From Antribacter gilvus (GTDB lineage: Bacteria > Actinomycetota > Actinomycetes > Actinomycetales > Cellulomonadaceae), in NCBI RefSeq assembly GCF_003946865.1, contig NZ_QXTH01000011.1, forward strand, positions 124,001 through 188,000: 64,000 nucleotides of DNA. The letters run 5' to 3'. Positions within the stretch are counted from its first letter, which is position 1; each line of letters begins with the position of its first letter. The notes beneath the pieces were generated by a model. It saw only the letters and a program-made list of their open reading frames with translations, was not told where the DNA came from and ran no database searches. This document shows, in pieces, positions 17,573 to 26,618 of the stretch. The position numbers and the translations under genes were made by a program.

Positions 17573-18094
17573 TCAGCGAGCGGCGCGGCGGTAGCGGACC
17601 TGCGTCAGCGGCTGGCCCCCGATGGTGTCGAGGCGCTCGACGCCGTCCGGCTGGAACCCGTGGCGCCGGTAGAAGTGCTGTGCGCGCTCGTTCCCCTCGA
17701 GGATCCAGAGGGTCACGGGGGTGCCGGGCTTCACGTCCGCGAGGACGGACCGCATGAGGTCGCGGGCGACGCCGCTGCCCCACGCACGGGGGTGCAGGTA
17801 GATCGCGTAGATCTCCAGGTCGCCCGGTTCCGCGTCCTCGTCCCGTGAGGGGCCCACGCTGGTGAACCCGACGGTGCCCGACCCGTCCTCGGCGACGAGG
17901 ACCTTCGCGCCGTTGGCGGTGAGGGCTTTCTGCCACTCACCTGCCCGGTCGTGCACGTCCAGGGACGCGAGGTAGGCGTCCGAGAGCAGCTCGGAGTACG
18001 CGCCGCGCCAGGAGGCGATATCTACCTGAGCGATCTTCTCGGCGTCTGCCGCCGTGGCCGGCCGGATGGTCACGTCGTCGATCTGGGCCGTCAT
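17573..18094 (-). CDS. GNAT-family N-acetyltransferase
   Basis: The product has 173 residues. GNAT fold: TIRPATAADAEKIAQVDIAS at the start, central strand DLEIYAIYLHPRAWGSGVAR (motif A; the acetyl-CoA pyrophosphate loop reads RAWGSGVA), and NERAQHFYRRHGF (motif B). The acceptor substrate is not predictable. It converges with thiL (eight bp between stops) and lies downstream of the rpmB terminator, so it has its own promoter. Confidence 0.82.
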   Translation of the reverse strand: MTAQIDDVTIRPATAADAEKIAQVDIASWRGAYSELLSDAYLASLDVHDRAGEWQKALTANGAKVLVAEDGSGTVGFTSVGPSRDEDAEPGDLEIYAIYLHPRAWGSGVARDLMRSVLADVKPGTPVTLWILEGNERAQHFYRRHGFQPDGVERLDTIGGQPLTQVRYRRAAR

Positions 18095-18157
18095 GCCCTC
18101 ACAGTGTCATGGCCCGTCGAGCCTCGGCAACACGCCGAGGCAACGATCCGGGAACAG

Positions 18158-18192
18158 CACGACGCCCGCAGGGTGACCCTGCGGGCGTCGTG
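18158..18192 (-). terminator. rpmB terminator
   Basis: A perfect 16-bp stem (18158-18173 with 18177-18192) and a three-base loop lie 47 bp past the rpmB stop. Read on the minus strand the T-rich AAGTTTTCT precedes the stem; on the plus strand the stem is followed by GAGAAAAC. Confidence 0.75.
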
Positions 18193-18238
18193 AGAAAACT
18201 TGCGCGGCGGCCGGATCACCGGCCGCGCGGCGGCAGCG

Positions 18239-18436
18239 TCAGGCCGAGACCTTGCGCGTGACCTTGCCGGCCTTGAGGCACGAGGTGCACACGTTCACGC
18301 GCTTGGGCGTGCCGGCCACGATCGCGCGGACGCGCTGGATGTTCGGGTTCCAGCGGCGCTTCGTGCGGATGTGGGAGTGCGAGATGCTGTGCCCGAAGCC
18401 CGGGCCCTTGCCGCAGACGTCGCAGTTGGCAGCCAC
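18239..18436 (-). CDS. rpmB: 50S ribosomal protein L28
   Basis: From GTG 18434-18436 the product has 65 residues; AGGAGA lies upstream. It contains the L28 core HSHIRTKRRWNPNIQRVRA and keeps both zinc-binding pairs, CDVCGKG near the N-terminus and CTSCLKAGK near the C-terminus. This is therefore the zinc-containing (C+) form rather than the cysteine-free form that some actinobacteria switch on under zinc limitation. Its place between thiL and the DAK2 gene is the standard actinobacterial order. Confidence 0.92.
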   Translation of the reverse strand: MAANCDVCGKGPGFGHSISHSHIRTKRRWNPNIQRVRAIVAGTPKRVNVCTSCLKAGKVTRKVSA

Positions 18437-18679
18437 GGTGGTCTCCTGAGGTTGGTCGTGCACGTCCGTGCACGACTGCAGGACGTGAGTGGTCGAGGGG
18501 GCGCCCGGAGAAACTCTCCCGGGCAACCACGACAGCGTACCTGATGCGGCGACAGGCCCTCAAACGAGGGGCAAGGCTGGTGCATCACACCGTCGGGGCC
18601 AGCCTACCCGCGGTAGGAGGTGGGGCGGTCCGGCGAAGTACGGTGGAGGCCGACCGGACCGACCGCAGGAGGCCTCAGC

Positions 18680-20437
18680 GTGACCGACGTCACGGACAGC
18701 GCGCCGCACGTCCCGGCGCGGACACCCGCCGCGCCGTCGGCCGAGGCTCTCGATCCCCGGCTCGTCCGGGCCTGGGCAGGCCTGGCGGCGCGGTCGGTGG
18801 GGCGCGAGCGGGTCGCCCTGGACCGCGTCAACGTGTTCCCCGTGGCCGACGCCGACACCGGGACCAACCTCTACCTCACCCTCCGCGAGGGTGAGCGTGC
18901 GGTGCGCGCGGCCGCGCCGTCGGCCACGGGCACGCAGCTGCTCGGCGCGTTCGCGCGCGGGGCCCTGCTCGGGGCGCGCGGCAACTCCGGCGTGATCCTC
19001 AGCGAGTGGCTGCGGGGCCTCGCCGTCGCCGCGCGGCGCGGCGGCGGGCCCGCCGACCTGCTGGCCCAGGCCGCCCGGTCGGCGCGGGCCGCGGTGGCGG
19101 ACCCGGCGGAGGGGACCATCCTCACGGCGGCGGACGAAGCGGCGGAGGGAGCGCGGGGAGCCCGCGTGGAGGGCGCGACGACCGGCGTGGCCGACGGGCC
19201 TGCGGCCCTGCTCGCCGCCGTCCGTGCGGGGGCCGACGCCGCGCGCGAGGCCGCCCGGGCCAGCGTCCGCACGCTCGACGCGCTGAGCCGCGCCGGGGTG
19301 CTCGACGCCGGGGCGTGCGGCCTCGTGCTCGTGCTGGACTCGCTGGTGGCGGTGGTGTCGGCGGGAGTGTCAGAGGCGGGCGGCACCATGGAGCCCGTGA
19401 CGATCGGCATCGAGCTCGACCTGCCGCGCGCCGGGGAGCCCGGGCGCAGCGGGCTCGGTGCGCCCGTGGTCGTCGGGGCGGTCAGCGCGCCCGAGCCCTG
19501 GCTGACGTCCGCCGGCCACGAGCCGCTGGGCGCCGGGTCGCTGGAGCTCATGTTCGTGCTCACGCGGCCCGGCGCCACCGCCGAGGGCGTGGCCGAGGGC
19601 CTGCGGGCTCGGCTCGGCGAGGTCGGCGACTCCGTGGTCGTGGTGGGGGGCGACTCGGGCGGGGGAGACGCCGTCTGGCAGGGGCACGTCCACACGGACG
19701 ACCTCGCAGCGGCCCTGGCGGTCGCCTCGGCCTTCCTGGCCGACGACGGCACGCTCGCCCAGGTCCACGTGCGCCACCTGGAGGCTGCGCCGCAGCACGA
19801 GTGGGGCGTCGTGGTCGCGACTGCCGCTCCGGCGCTCGCCGCCGAGCTCGCCCTGGCCGGCGCCGTGGTGCTGCTGACCGGAGGGTTCGGGGGCGCCGTC
19901 GAGCCGCTCAGCGCCGCCGACGTGCACCGCGCCGCGGCGAGCACCGGCGCCCGCCGTGCGCTCGTGCTGCCGGGGGACGCGCGGGCCGCCGCCGCGGACG
20001 CCGCCCGCAGCGCCACGTCCGGGGACACCGCCGACCTCGACGAGGTGGTGGTGCTCGACGCCGCCACGGACGTGCACGCGGTCGTCGCCCTCGCCGCGCT
20101 CGGGACGCTGCTGCCGGTCGACGACACGTACACCGCCGACGCCTCGGGGGTCGCCGCGGAGGTGCAGGAGGCGCTGGCCGGGCTCCGGGTCGTCGTCGTA
20201 CCGGGGGCGGAGGCGGAGGGCGAGCTCGAGCGACTCCTGGCGAGCCTCCCGGACGCGGAGGTGGTCACGGCCCTGCTGGACGACGACGTCCCGCCCGGGC
20301 TGGCGGAGCGCCTCGCCGGTGTCGTGGCACGGCTCGCGCCCGACGCGGAGCTGGTGGCGCGGGCCACCGGGCGGCCGGGCGGGTCGGTGCAGCTGGGCGC
20401 GGAGGACGTGGACGGACCGCCGGACGAGGAGGAGTGA
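18680..20437 (+). CDS. DAK2-domain (YloV/FakA-like) protein
   Basis: From GTG 18680 with AGGAGG eight bases upstream, the product has 585 residues. An N-terminal DAK2 domain (about 25-225) carries the kinase-like nucleotide site: NVFPVADADTGTNLYLT and the LLGARGNSGVILSEWL loop. The C-terminal region resembles the YloV/FakA C-domain, including VWQGHVHTDD and an Ala-rich second half. Homologues phosphorylate fatty acids bound to FakB proteins. No fakB-like gene is seen nearby, so substrate is inferred. It is four bp upstream of recG, clearly the same transcript. Confidence 0.82.
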   Translation: MTDVTDSAPHVPARTPAAPSAEALDPRLVRAWAGLAARSVGRERVALDRVNVFPVADADTGTNLYLTLREGERAVRAAAPSATGTQLLGAFARGALLGARGNSGVILSEWLRGLAVAARRGGGPADLLAQAARSARAAVADPAEGTILTAADEAAEGARGARVEGATTGVADGPAALLAAVRAGADAAREAARASVRTLDALSRAGVLDAGACGLVLVLDSLVAVVSAGVSEAGGTMEPVTIGIELDLPRAGEPGRSGLGAPVVVGAVSAPEPWLTSAGHEPLGAGSLELMFVLTRPGATAEGVAEGLRARLGEVGDSVVVVGGDSGGGDAVWQGHVHTDDLAAALAVASAFLADDGTLAQVHVRHLEAAPQHEWGVVVATAAPALAAELALAGAVVLLTGGFGGAVEPLSAADVHRAAASTGARRALVLPGDARAAAADAARSATSGDTADLDEVVVLDAATDVHAVVALAALGTLLPVDDTYTADASGVAAEVQEALAGLRVVVVPGAEAEGELERLLASLPDAEVVTALLDDDVPPGLAERLAGVVARLAPDAELVARATGRPGGSVQLGAEDVDGPPDEEE

Positions 20438-20441
20438 GCCG

Positions 20442-22742
20442 ATGGCCGGAACGACCGCGCGGCGCGAGGACGAGAAGCTGTCCCGCGCCGTGGGACCCAG
20501 GAGCGCGAACGCGCTCGCCAAGCTGGGCCTGGAGACGGTGGGCGACCTGCTGGGGCACTACCCCCGCCGCTACGCCGACCCGGGACGGCTGACCGACCTG
20601 GGCTCCCTCGAGATCGGGGAGCACGCCACGGTGATGGCGCGCGTGGAGTGGGCGACGGTCCGCACCATGCGGGCCCGGAGCGGCGCGCTGCTGGAGGCCA
20701 CGATCACGGACGGGCGGCACAAGCTCTCGCTGACCTTCTTCGGCAAGCACAAGGGCGGGCTGTACGGGTTCGAGCAGCGGCTCAAGCCTGGCTCGTCGGG
20801 CCTGTTCTCCGGCACGGTCGGCGTCTACAAGGGCGTGCGGCAGCTCGCCCACCCGGACTTCATCATGCTGGGGGAGCAGGACCTCGACAGCGACGAGGCG
20901 CTGCTGGAGCACGCGAGCAGGCCCATCCCGATCTATCCGGCGTCGGCGTCGATCTCGAGCTGGAAGATCCAGCAGGCGGCCCGCGTCGTCGTCGACACCC
21001 TGACGGACGACGACGTGGTGGACCCCCTCCCGGCCGAGGTGCGGTCCCGCCTGCGCCTGCCCGGCAGGGTGGCGGCACTGCGCATGGTGCACCGGCCCGA
21101 GTCGATGGAGGCGGTCCGGGTGGGGCAGCACCGGCTCCGGTTCGAGGAGGCGTTCGTGCTGCAGGCGGCGCTCGCCCAGCGACGGGCGCGTGCAGCCCAG
21201 GAGGACGCGACCGCCCGGCCGCACCGCGCGCCGGGGGCGCCCAGCATCCTCGCCGACTTCGACGCGTCCCTGCCGTTCGAGCTCACCGAGGGGCAGCGCT
21301 GGGTGGGCGAGGAGATCGCGGCGGAGCTGGCGTCGCCGCGGCCCATGCAGCGGCTGCTGCAGGGCGAGGTGGGTTCCGGCAAGACGGTCGTCGCTCTGCG
21401 CGCGATGCTCCAGGTGGTCGACGCGGGCGGGCAGGCGGCCCTCCTCGCCCCCACCGAGGTGCTGGCCGCGCAGCACGCGCGCACCCTGCGCATCCTGCTC
21501 GGGCCGCTCGCCGAGGGCGGGCTCCTCGGCGGCGCGGACCACGGCACCCGGATCGCCCTGCTGACGGGGTCGCTGGGCGCCGCGGCGCGCAAGAAGGCGC
21601 TGCTGCAGGCCGCGAGCGGCGAGGCCGGGATCGTCGTGGGGACGCACGCGCTCCTCGGCGAGCACGTGCAGTTCGCCGACCTGGGCCTCGTCGTGGTGGA
21701 CGAGCAGCACCGGTTCGGCGTCGAGCAGCGGGACGCGCTCCGGGCCAAGGGGCGCGTGTCGCCGCACCTCCTCGTCATGACCGCGACGCCGATCCCGCGG
21801 ACCGTCGCGATGACGGTCTTCGGCGACCTCGAGACGTCGTCGCTCACCCAGGTCCCCGCCGGCCGTGCGGGCGTCACCACGCACATGGTCCCCGCCGGGA
21901 ACGTCGCCTGGGTGGACCGCACGTGGCAGCGGGTCCGCGAGGAGGTGGAGAAGGGGCACCGCGCCTACGTGGTGTGCCCGCGCATCCACCCCGACGAGGA
22001 CCTGCCGGCGGGCGGAGCCGCCGCCGCGGCGGACTTCGACACCGTCCCCGAGTTCCTCGCGCTCGCCGGGCCGGGCGGCCGCGGTGGCGGGCCGGGCGGC
22101 GACGACGCCGGCGGGTCGGACCGCCCGCCCCTGCGGGCCGTGCTGGAGGTCGCGGACGAGCTGCGCGAGCGGCCCCAGCTCGCCGGGTTGCAGATCGGTG
22201 TGCTGCACGGGCAGCTGGCCCCGCCGGACAAGGACGCCGCCATGGCCCGGTTCTCCTCCGGCGAGACGCCGGTGCTCGTGGCCACCACCGTGGTCGAGGT
22301 CGGTGTCGACGTGCCGGAGGCCACCGTCATGGTGATCTTCGACGCCGACCGCTTCGGCATCTCGCAGCTCCACCAGCTGCGCGGCCGGGTGGGCCGCGGG
22401 GCCGACCCCGGGCTGTGCCTCCTCGTCTCCGACGCCGAGCCCGGCACGCCCGCCGCCGCCCGGCTCGAGGCGATGGTCCGCACCACCGACGGCTTCGAGC
22501 TGGCGAACCTCGACCTGGAGCAGCGGAGCGAGGGCGACGTGCTCGGCGCCGCCCAGTCGGGGCGGTCCAGCTCCCTGCGCCTCCTGCGCGTGGTCAAGGA
22601 CGCCGACCTCATCGAGCTCGCCCGGCGTGAGGCCGGCCCGATCGTCGCCGCTGACCCCGACCTGACCGGGCTACCGGACCTGGCCGCCGCCATCGCCGCA
22701 CAGCTGGACGAACAGCAGGAGGAGTTCCTGGAACGAGCCTGA
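20442..22742 (+). CDS. recG: ATP-dependent DNA helicase RecG
   Basis: The product has 766 residues and acts on stalled forks and Holliday junctions. The N-terminal wedge/OB domain (about 1-180) is followed by superfamily 2 helicase motifs: Walker A GEVGSGKT at 308-315, DEQH at 420-423, TATPIPRT, and the C-terminal TTVVEVGVDVPEAT with HQLRGRVGRG. A Gly/Asp-rich insert (GRGGGPGGDDAGGSD) near residue 550 enlarges the second helicase lobe and is low-complexity. All catalytic motifs appear intact. Confidence 0.94.
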   Translation: MAGTTARREDEKLSRAVGPRSANALAKLGLETVGDLLGHYPRRYADPGRLTDLGSLEIGEHATVMARVEWATVRTMRARSGALLEATITDGRHKLSLTFFGKHKGGLYGFEQRLKPGSSGLFSGTVGVYKGVRQLAHPDFIMLGEQDLDSDEALLEHASRPIPIYPASASISSWKIQQAARVVVDTLTDDDVVDPLPAEVRSRLRLPGRVAALRMVHRPESMEAVRVGQHRLRFEEAFVLQAALAQRRARAAQEDATARPHRAPGAPSILADFDASLPFELTEGQRWVGEEIAAELASPRPMQRLLQGEVGSGKTVVALRAMLQVVDAGGQAALLAPTEVLAAQHARTLRILLGPLAEGGLLGGADHGTRIALLTGSLGAAARKKALLQAASGEAGIVVGTHALLGEHVQFADLGLVVVDEQHRFGVEQRDALRAKGRVSPHLLVMTATPIPRTVAMTVFGDLETSSLTQVPAGRAGVTTHMVPAGNVAWVDRTWQRVREEVEKGHRAYVVCPRIHPDEDLPAGGAAAAADFDTVPEFLALAGPGGRGGGPGGDDAGGSDRPPLRAVLEVADELRERPQLAGLQIGVLHGQLAPPDKDAAMARFSSGETPVLVATTVVEVGVDVPEATVMVIFDADRFGISQLHQLRGRVGRGADPGLCLLVSDAEPGTPAAARLEAMVRTTDGFELANLDLEQRSEGDVLGAAQSGRSSSLRLLRVVKDADLIELARREAGPIVAADPDLTGLPDLAAAIAAQLDEQQEEFLERA

Positions 22743-22783
22743 GGCGTTCCCTGGGCGGGAGAGTTCCGCTAAGGTCCGGGCCC

Positions 22784-23764
22784 GTGAGCACCGACGCGAA
22801 GCACGTCCCGGCCGAGGCTCGGCCGCGCAAGTCGGCGTGGCAGCGTGGCCGGTTCCTCGCCTTCCTCGCCGTGGTGTCCGCGCTGCTGATCGTCCTCCAC
22901 GAGCACATACCGAACCGCTGGGTGGGGCTCGGGAGCCTGGTGCAGACGTTCGCGCCGTGGCTCGGCCTGGCCGTGCCGATCCTCATCGTGCTCTCTCTCG
23001 TACGCCGCTCCGCCACGGCCGTCCTCTTCGTGCTCCTCCCGCTCGCGGCGTGGCTCTGGCAGTTCGGTCCCCAGCTGCTCCCCGAGGACCGGGTCACCTA
23101 CGACCTCGTCGTGGTGCAGCACAACCTCAGCGACGAGAACGCGGACGTCGCCGGGACGCTCGCCGACCTGCTCGCCGAGGACCCGGACCTCATCGCGCTG
23201 GAGGAGGTCACGCCCGAGCTGCTGCCCGAGGTCGAGGCCGCGCTCACGACGGCCTACCCGCACCACGCCGTGCAGGGCACGGTCGGCCTGTGGTCGCGCC
23301 TGCCGCTGGCCGAGGCCACGCCGGTGGACCTCCGTCCCGCCGGCGTCGACGCCTCGTGGGACCGCGGGCTGCGCGTCGTGGCGCAGGCGCCGCAGGGACC
23401 GGTCGCGGTGTACGTGGCGCACCTGCCCTCGGCCCGTGTCGGGCTCCGGGGCCTCGACGCCGGCGCGCGGAACGCGAGCATCGGGCTTCTCGCCGCTGCG
23501 CTCGCTGCCGAGCCGGTCGGCACGGTGGTCCTCGCCGGCGACCTCAACTCCGAGCTGCGCGACCGCGCGCTCGACCCGGTCCTGGAGCACGTCGGCGGGT
23601 CGGTGCACGGGTTCGACCTGACGTTCCCCGCGCGCTTCCCCGTGGTCCGGGTCGACCAGGTGCTGACCCGTGAGGCCGAGGTGGTGCGCACCTGGACCCT
23701 CGGCCCCACGGGCAGCGACCACCGCCCGGTCGTGGCCTACGTGTCGCTGCCCGACCCGGCGTAG
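22784..23764 (+). CDS. membrane-anchored endonuclease/exonuclease/phosphatase family protein
   Basis: The product has 326 residues from a GTG. Three hydrophobic segments occupy about residues 22-90, placing the rest at the membrane. The catalytic part begins at YDLVVVQHNLSDEN and carries EEP hallmarks: an ALEEVTPE metal glutamate, the GDLNSE motif and the closing SDHRPVVAYV. Such proteins hydrolyse phosphodiesters (phospholipids, nucleotides or DNA); the likely extracytoplasmic position argues against chromosomal DNA. It sits between recG and rsmD with gaps of about 40 bp, so it is probably co-transcribed. Confidence 0.8.
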   Translation: MSTDAKHVPAEARPRKSAWQRGRFLAFLAVVSALLIVLHEHIPNRWVGLGSLVQTFAPWLGLAVPILIVLSLVRRSATAVLFVLLPLAAWLWQFGPQLLPEDRVTYDLVVVQHNLSDENADVAGTLADLLAEDPDLIALEEVTPELLPEVEAALTTAYPHHAVQGTVGLWSRLPLAEATPVDLRPAGVDASWDRGLRVVAQAPQGPVAVYVAHLPSARVGLRGLDAGARNASIGLLAAALAAEPVGTVVLAGDLNSELRDRALDPVLEHVGGSVHGFDLTFPARFPVVRVDQVLTREAEVVRTWTLGPTGSDHRPVVAYVSLPDPA

Positions 23765-23802
23765 ACCCGGGGCCGGGCGGAGCCCGCGTTAGGCTCGGGC
23801 CC

Positions 23803-24435
23803 GTGACGAGGATCGTGGCCGGCTCGGTCGGCGGGCGCACCATCGCGGTGCCGGCCAAGGGCACCCGCCCCACCAGCGACAGGGTGCGGGAGGCGATCTT
23901 CTCCCGGCTGGAGCACTTCGACGTGCTCGACGGCGCCCGCGTGCTCGACCTCTACGCCGGCTCCGGAGCGCTCGGCCTGGAGGCGGCGAGCCGCGGGGCG
24001 GCGTCGGTCACCCTTGTGGACAGCGCCCGTGGCGCCGCCGACGTCGCCCGCCGCAACGTCACCACCCTCGGGCTCACCGGGGTCCGCGTGGTCACCGACA
24101 GCGCGGAGCGCTACGCCGGGTCCCTGGTGCCCGACGGCGCCCGGGTCGCCCGGGTGGACCACGCCGGGCCGGAGAAGGTACACCCGGGCGAGCCGCCGGC
24201 GTCGGGCAGCCTGGACCTCGTGTTCCTCGACCCGCCCTACGACCTGGCCGAGACCGAGCTGACGGCGGTGCTCGCCCACCTGGCCGCGCCCGGGGTGCTC
24301 GCGCCCGGTGCCGTCGTGGTCGTGGAGCGCTCGACGCGCAGTCCCGAGCCCGCGTGGCCCGCCGGCCTCGGGCCGTTCGCGCGCAAGGACTACGGCGAGA
24401 CCGCCGTGCACTACGCCGAGCCCGCTAGCGTGTGA
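23803..24435 (+). CDS. rsmD: 16S rRNA (guanine966-N2)-methyltransferase
   Basis: The product has 210 residues from GTG 23803. It is a Rossmann methyltransferase using SAM: VLDLYAGSGALGLEAASRG is the SAM loop and LDPPYDL is the N2-guanine catalytic motif. The N-terminal GSVGGRTIAVPAKG and RPTSDRVREAIF segments are characteristic of RsmD. A stretch near residues 105-130 (VARVDHAGPEKVHPGEPPAS) is longer than in E. coli. The neighbour coaD, five bp downstream, is the usual partner. Confidence 0.92.
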   Translation: MTRIVAGSVGGRTIAVPAKGTRPTSDRVREAIFSRLEHFDVLDGARVLDLYAGSGALGLEAASRGAASVTLVDSARGAADVARRNVTTLGLTGVRVVTDSAERYAGSLVPDGARVARVDHAGPEKVHPGEPPASGSLDLVFLDPPYDLAETELTAVLAHLAAPGVLAPGAVVVVERSTRSPEPAWPAGLGPFARKDYGETAVHYAEPASV

Positions 24436-24439
24436 CGTC

Positions 24440-24922
24440 ATGACCACCGTCGTCTGCCCCGGCTCGTTCGACCCCTTCACCCTCGGCCACCTCGATGTGC
24501 TCCGCCGCACACGCGCGATGTTCGACGACGTCGTGGTGGGCGTCGCGAAGAACGCCGGGAAGTCGGGCCTCCTCGACCCGGAGGTCCGCGCCGGGCTGGC
24601 GCGCGCGGCGCTCGCCGCCGACCCCGCCACCGCCGACGTCCGGGTCGCCCTCGTACCGGGCCTGCTCGTCGACTTCTGCCGGGACATCGGCGCCGTCGCC
24701 GTGGTGAAGGGACTGCGCGGCGGGGCGGACTTCGACTCGGAGGCCCCGATGGCGCTCATGAACCGGCACCTCACCGGCCTGGAGACGGTGTTCGTCGTCG
24801 GTGACCCGGCGTACGCGCACATCGCGTCGTCGCTGGTGAAGGACGTGGCCCGGTACGGCGGCCGGATCGAGGACCTGGTGCCCGCGGGCGTGGCGGAGGC
24901 CGTGCGCGCGGCGTTCGCGTAG
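24440..24922 (+). CDS. coaD: phosphopantetheine adenylyltransferase
   Basis: The product has 160 residues, normal length. It transfers AMP to 4'-phosphopantetheine, the penultimate step of CoA synthesis. The nucleotidyltransferase signature is PGSFDPFTLGHLDVLRR (HxGH-type site TLGH), followed by VVKGLRGGADFDSEAPMALM and the C-terminal SSSxxK-like ASSLVKDVARYGG. The start ATG follows the rsmD stop by four bases. Confidence 0.94.
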   Translation: MTTVVCPGSFDPFTLGHLDVLRRTRAMFDDVVVGVAKNAGKSGLLDPEVRAGLARAALAADPATADVRVALVPGLLVDFCRDIGAVAVVKGLRGGADFDSEAPMALMNRHLTGLETVFVVGDPAYAHIASSLVKDVARYGGRIEDLVPAGVAEAVRAAFA

Positions 24923-25046
24923 CGGCCCGGCCCCCGGCTCACGTCACATCCCTCTCCTGTAGGGCAACCGTCGCGCGTGCCGTAGACTGGTGCGCTGGCC
25001 CGCACTTCGTCGCAGGGCCGCCTCCCTCACCGGACACACACCCTTT

Positions 25047-25640
25047 TTGGAGCCTGTCATCACCCTCCACCCGCGCTCGCCGCTCGTGCTCGACACGCAC
25101 GAGCTGTCTCGGCGTCCCGGCAGCATGCGCACGGTCTCCCGGACCGTGCAGGCGCCGTCGGACCTGGGCACGGTCGTCATCGGCATCCCCGAGGGGACCG
25201 AGATCGCGCTCGACCTGCGCATGGAGGCCGTGATGGAAGGTGTCCTGGTGTCGGGTACGGTGAGCGGCGTGGCGGTGGGCGAGTGTGTCCGCTGCCTCGA
25301 CACGATCACTGAACCTGTCACGGTGGACCTCACGGAGCTCTTCGCCTACCCGGAGCGCGCACGCGCCTCGGAGGCTGCGGGTGACGAGGAGGCGGAGGAC
25401 GAGGAGTCGCTCCTCGAGGACGATCTCGCGGACCTGGAACCCCCGCTGAGGGATTCCGTCGTTACTGCGCTACCATTTCAACCGCTGTGCTCGCCGGACT
25501 GCCCGGGCTTGTGCTCCGAGTGCGGAGCGCGCCTGGCCGACGACCCCGGCCACCACCATGACGTTGTCGACCCTCGTTGGTCGGCGCTGCAAAGCATGCT
25601 CGGATCTACGAGCGTGTCGGACGAGACGAAAGAGAGCTAG
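25047..25640 (+). CDS. DUF177 (YceD-like) protein
   Basis: A well-conserved frame begins around HPRSPLVLDTHEL and continues to SDETKES (about 195 residues). It contains the DUF177 features CVRCLDTI, an acidic central loop, and the C-terminal CSPDCPGLCSECG cysteine motif. The start is unclear: no ATG lies nearby. TTG 25047 is chosen; GTG 24990 is in frame but falls just after a TAGACT -10-like box (24983-24988) and so may be untranscribed; GGAG at 25049-25052 is spaced for a start at ATC 25059. The gene always precedes rpmF and is linked to rRNA/ribosome biogenesis. Confidence 0.75.
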   Translation: MEPVITLHPRSPLVLDTHELSRRPGSMRTVSRTVQAPSDLGTVVIGIPEGTEIALDLRMEAVMEGVLVSGTVSGVAVGECVRCLDTITEPVTVDLTELFAYPERARASEAAGDEEAEDEESLLEDDLADLEPPLRDSVVTALPFQPLCSPDCPGLCSECGARLADDPGHHHDVVDPRWSALQSMLGSTSVSDETKES

Positions 25641-25642
25641 CC

Positions 25643-25837
25643 GTGGCTGTTCCGAAGCGCAAGATGTCGCGCAGCAACACCCGTGCGCGTCGCTCGCAGT
25701 GGAAGACCACCGCAGCGACCCTCACCACCTGCCCCGCGTGCAAGGCCGACAAGCTGTCGCACACGGCCTGCCCCACGTGCGGCACCTACAAGGGTCGTCA
25801 GTACGCCCAGGCCGTGAAGCCCGTCTTCGCCGGCTGA
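25643..25837 (+). CDS. rpmF: 50S ribosomal protein L32
   Basis: The product has 64 residues from a GTG. It begins AVPKRKMSRSNTRARRSQWK, the L32 signature, and has the zinc-binding pairs CPACKADK and CPTCGTYKGR. It is two bp downstream of the DUF177 stop and one bp ahead of rnc, so it is translated from the same message. Confidence 0.94.
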   Translation: MAVPKRKMSRSNTRARRSQWKTTAATLTTCPACKADKLSHTACPTCGTYKGRQYAQAVKPVFAG

Positions 25838-25838
25838 C

Positions 25839-26618
25839 GTGGTCAAGGACGGCGCACCGGCACGGCCGGAGCCGACCGCACTTCTCGAGAAGCTCGGGGT
25901 CCATCTGGATCCCGAGCTTCTCGTGCTCGCGCTGACGCACCGGTCGTTCGCGCACGAGGCGGGCGGGATCCCCACGAACGAGCGGCTCGAGTTCCTGGGC
26001 GACACGGTGCTGGGGCTGGTGGTCACGGAGGCGCTGTACCGGCGTCACCCCGACCTGTCCGAGGGCGACCTCGCGCGCATGCGGGCGGCCACCGTGTCGC
26101 AGCGCTCGCTCGCGCAGATCGCCCGGCGGCTGGACCTGGGCCGGTACGTGCTGCTGGGCAAGGGTGAGCTGCGCACGCGCGGCTTCGACAAGGACTCGAT
26201 CCTGTCGGACACGGTGGAGGCCCTGATCGGCGCCACCTACCTCAGCCACGGCCTCGAGGTGTCGCGCGCCCTGGTGCACCGCCTCGCGGACCCGCAGCTG
26301 GCGGTCGCCGCGCGCCTCGGCGCCGGGCTCGACTGGAAGACGTCGCTGCAGGAGGCCGCTGCTGAGCGCGGCCTGCCCGCACCCGAGTACCTCGCCAACG
26401 CCGAGGGGCCGGAGCACGCCCGGATCTTCCACTCCCGCGTGGTGATCGACGGCATCAACTACGGCACCGGGTCGGGCACCGCCAAGAAGCACGCCGAGCA
26501 GGGCGCGGCCGAGGAGGCCTACCACGCGCTGCACGAGGCGTTCCCGCTCCCGGGCGACGACGTCGTCGCCCCCGCGGACCCCGTTCCCGGCGCCTCCGCC
26601 GAGAGCGCGAATGCCTGA
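25839..26618 (+). CDS. rnc: ribonuclease III
   Basis: The product has 259 residues from GTG 25839. It cleaves double-stranded RNA in rRNA precursors and mRNAs. The catalytic RNase III domain carries [20 protein letters not shown] and the second acidic cluster [12 protein letters not shown]. The C-terminal double-stranded RNA-binding domain starts near residue 165 ([16 protein letters not shown]) and ends with [17 protein letters not shown] short acidic/Pro tail follows. The end overlaps mutM by eight bases. Confidence 0.94.
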   Translation: MVKDGAPARPEPTALLEKLGVHLDPELLVLALTHRSFAHEAGGIPTNERLEFLGDTVLGLVVTEALYRRHPDLSEGDLARMRAATVSQRSLAQIARRLDLGRYVLLGKGELRTRGFDKDSILSDTVEALIGATYLSHGLEVSRALVHRLADPQLAVAARLGAGLDWKTSLQEAAAERGLPAPEYLANAEGPEHARIFHSRVVIDGINYGTGSGTAKKHAEQGAAEEAYHALHEAFPLPGDDVVAPADPVPGASAESANA

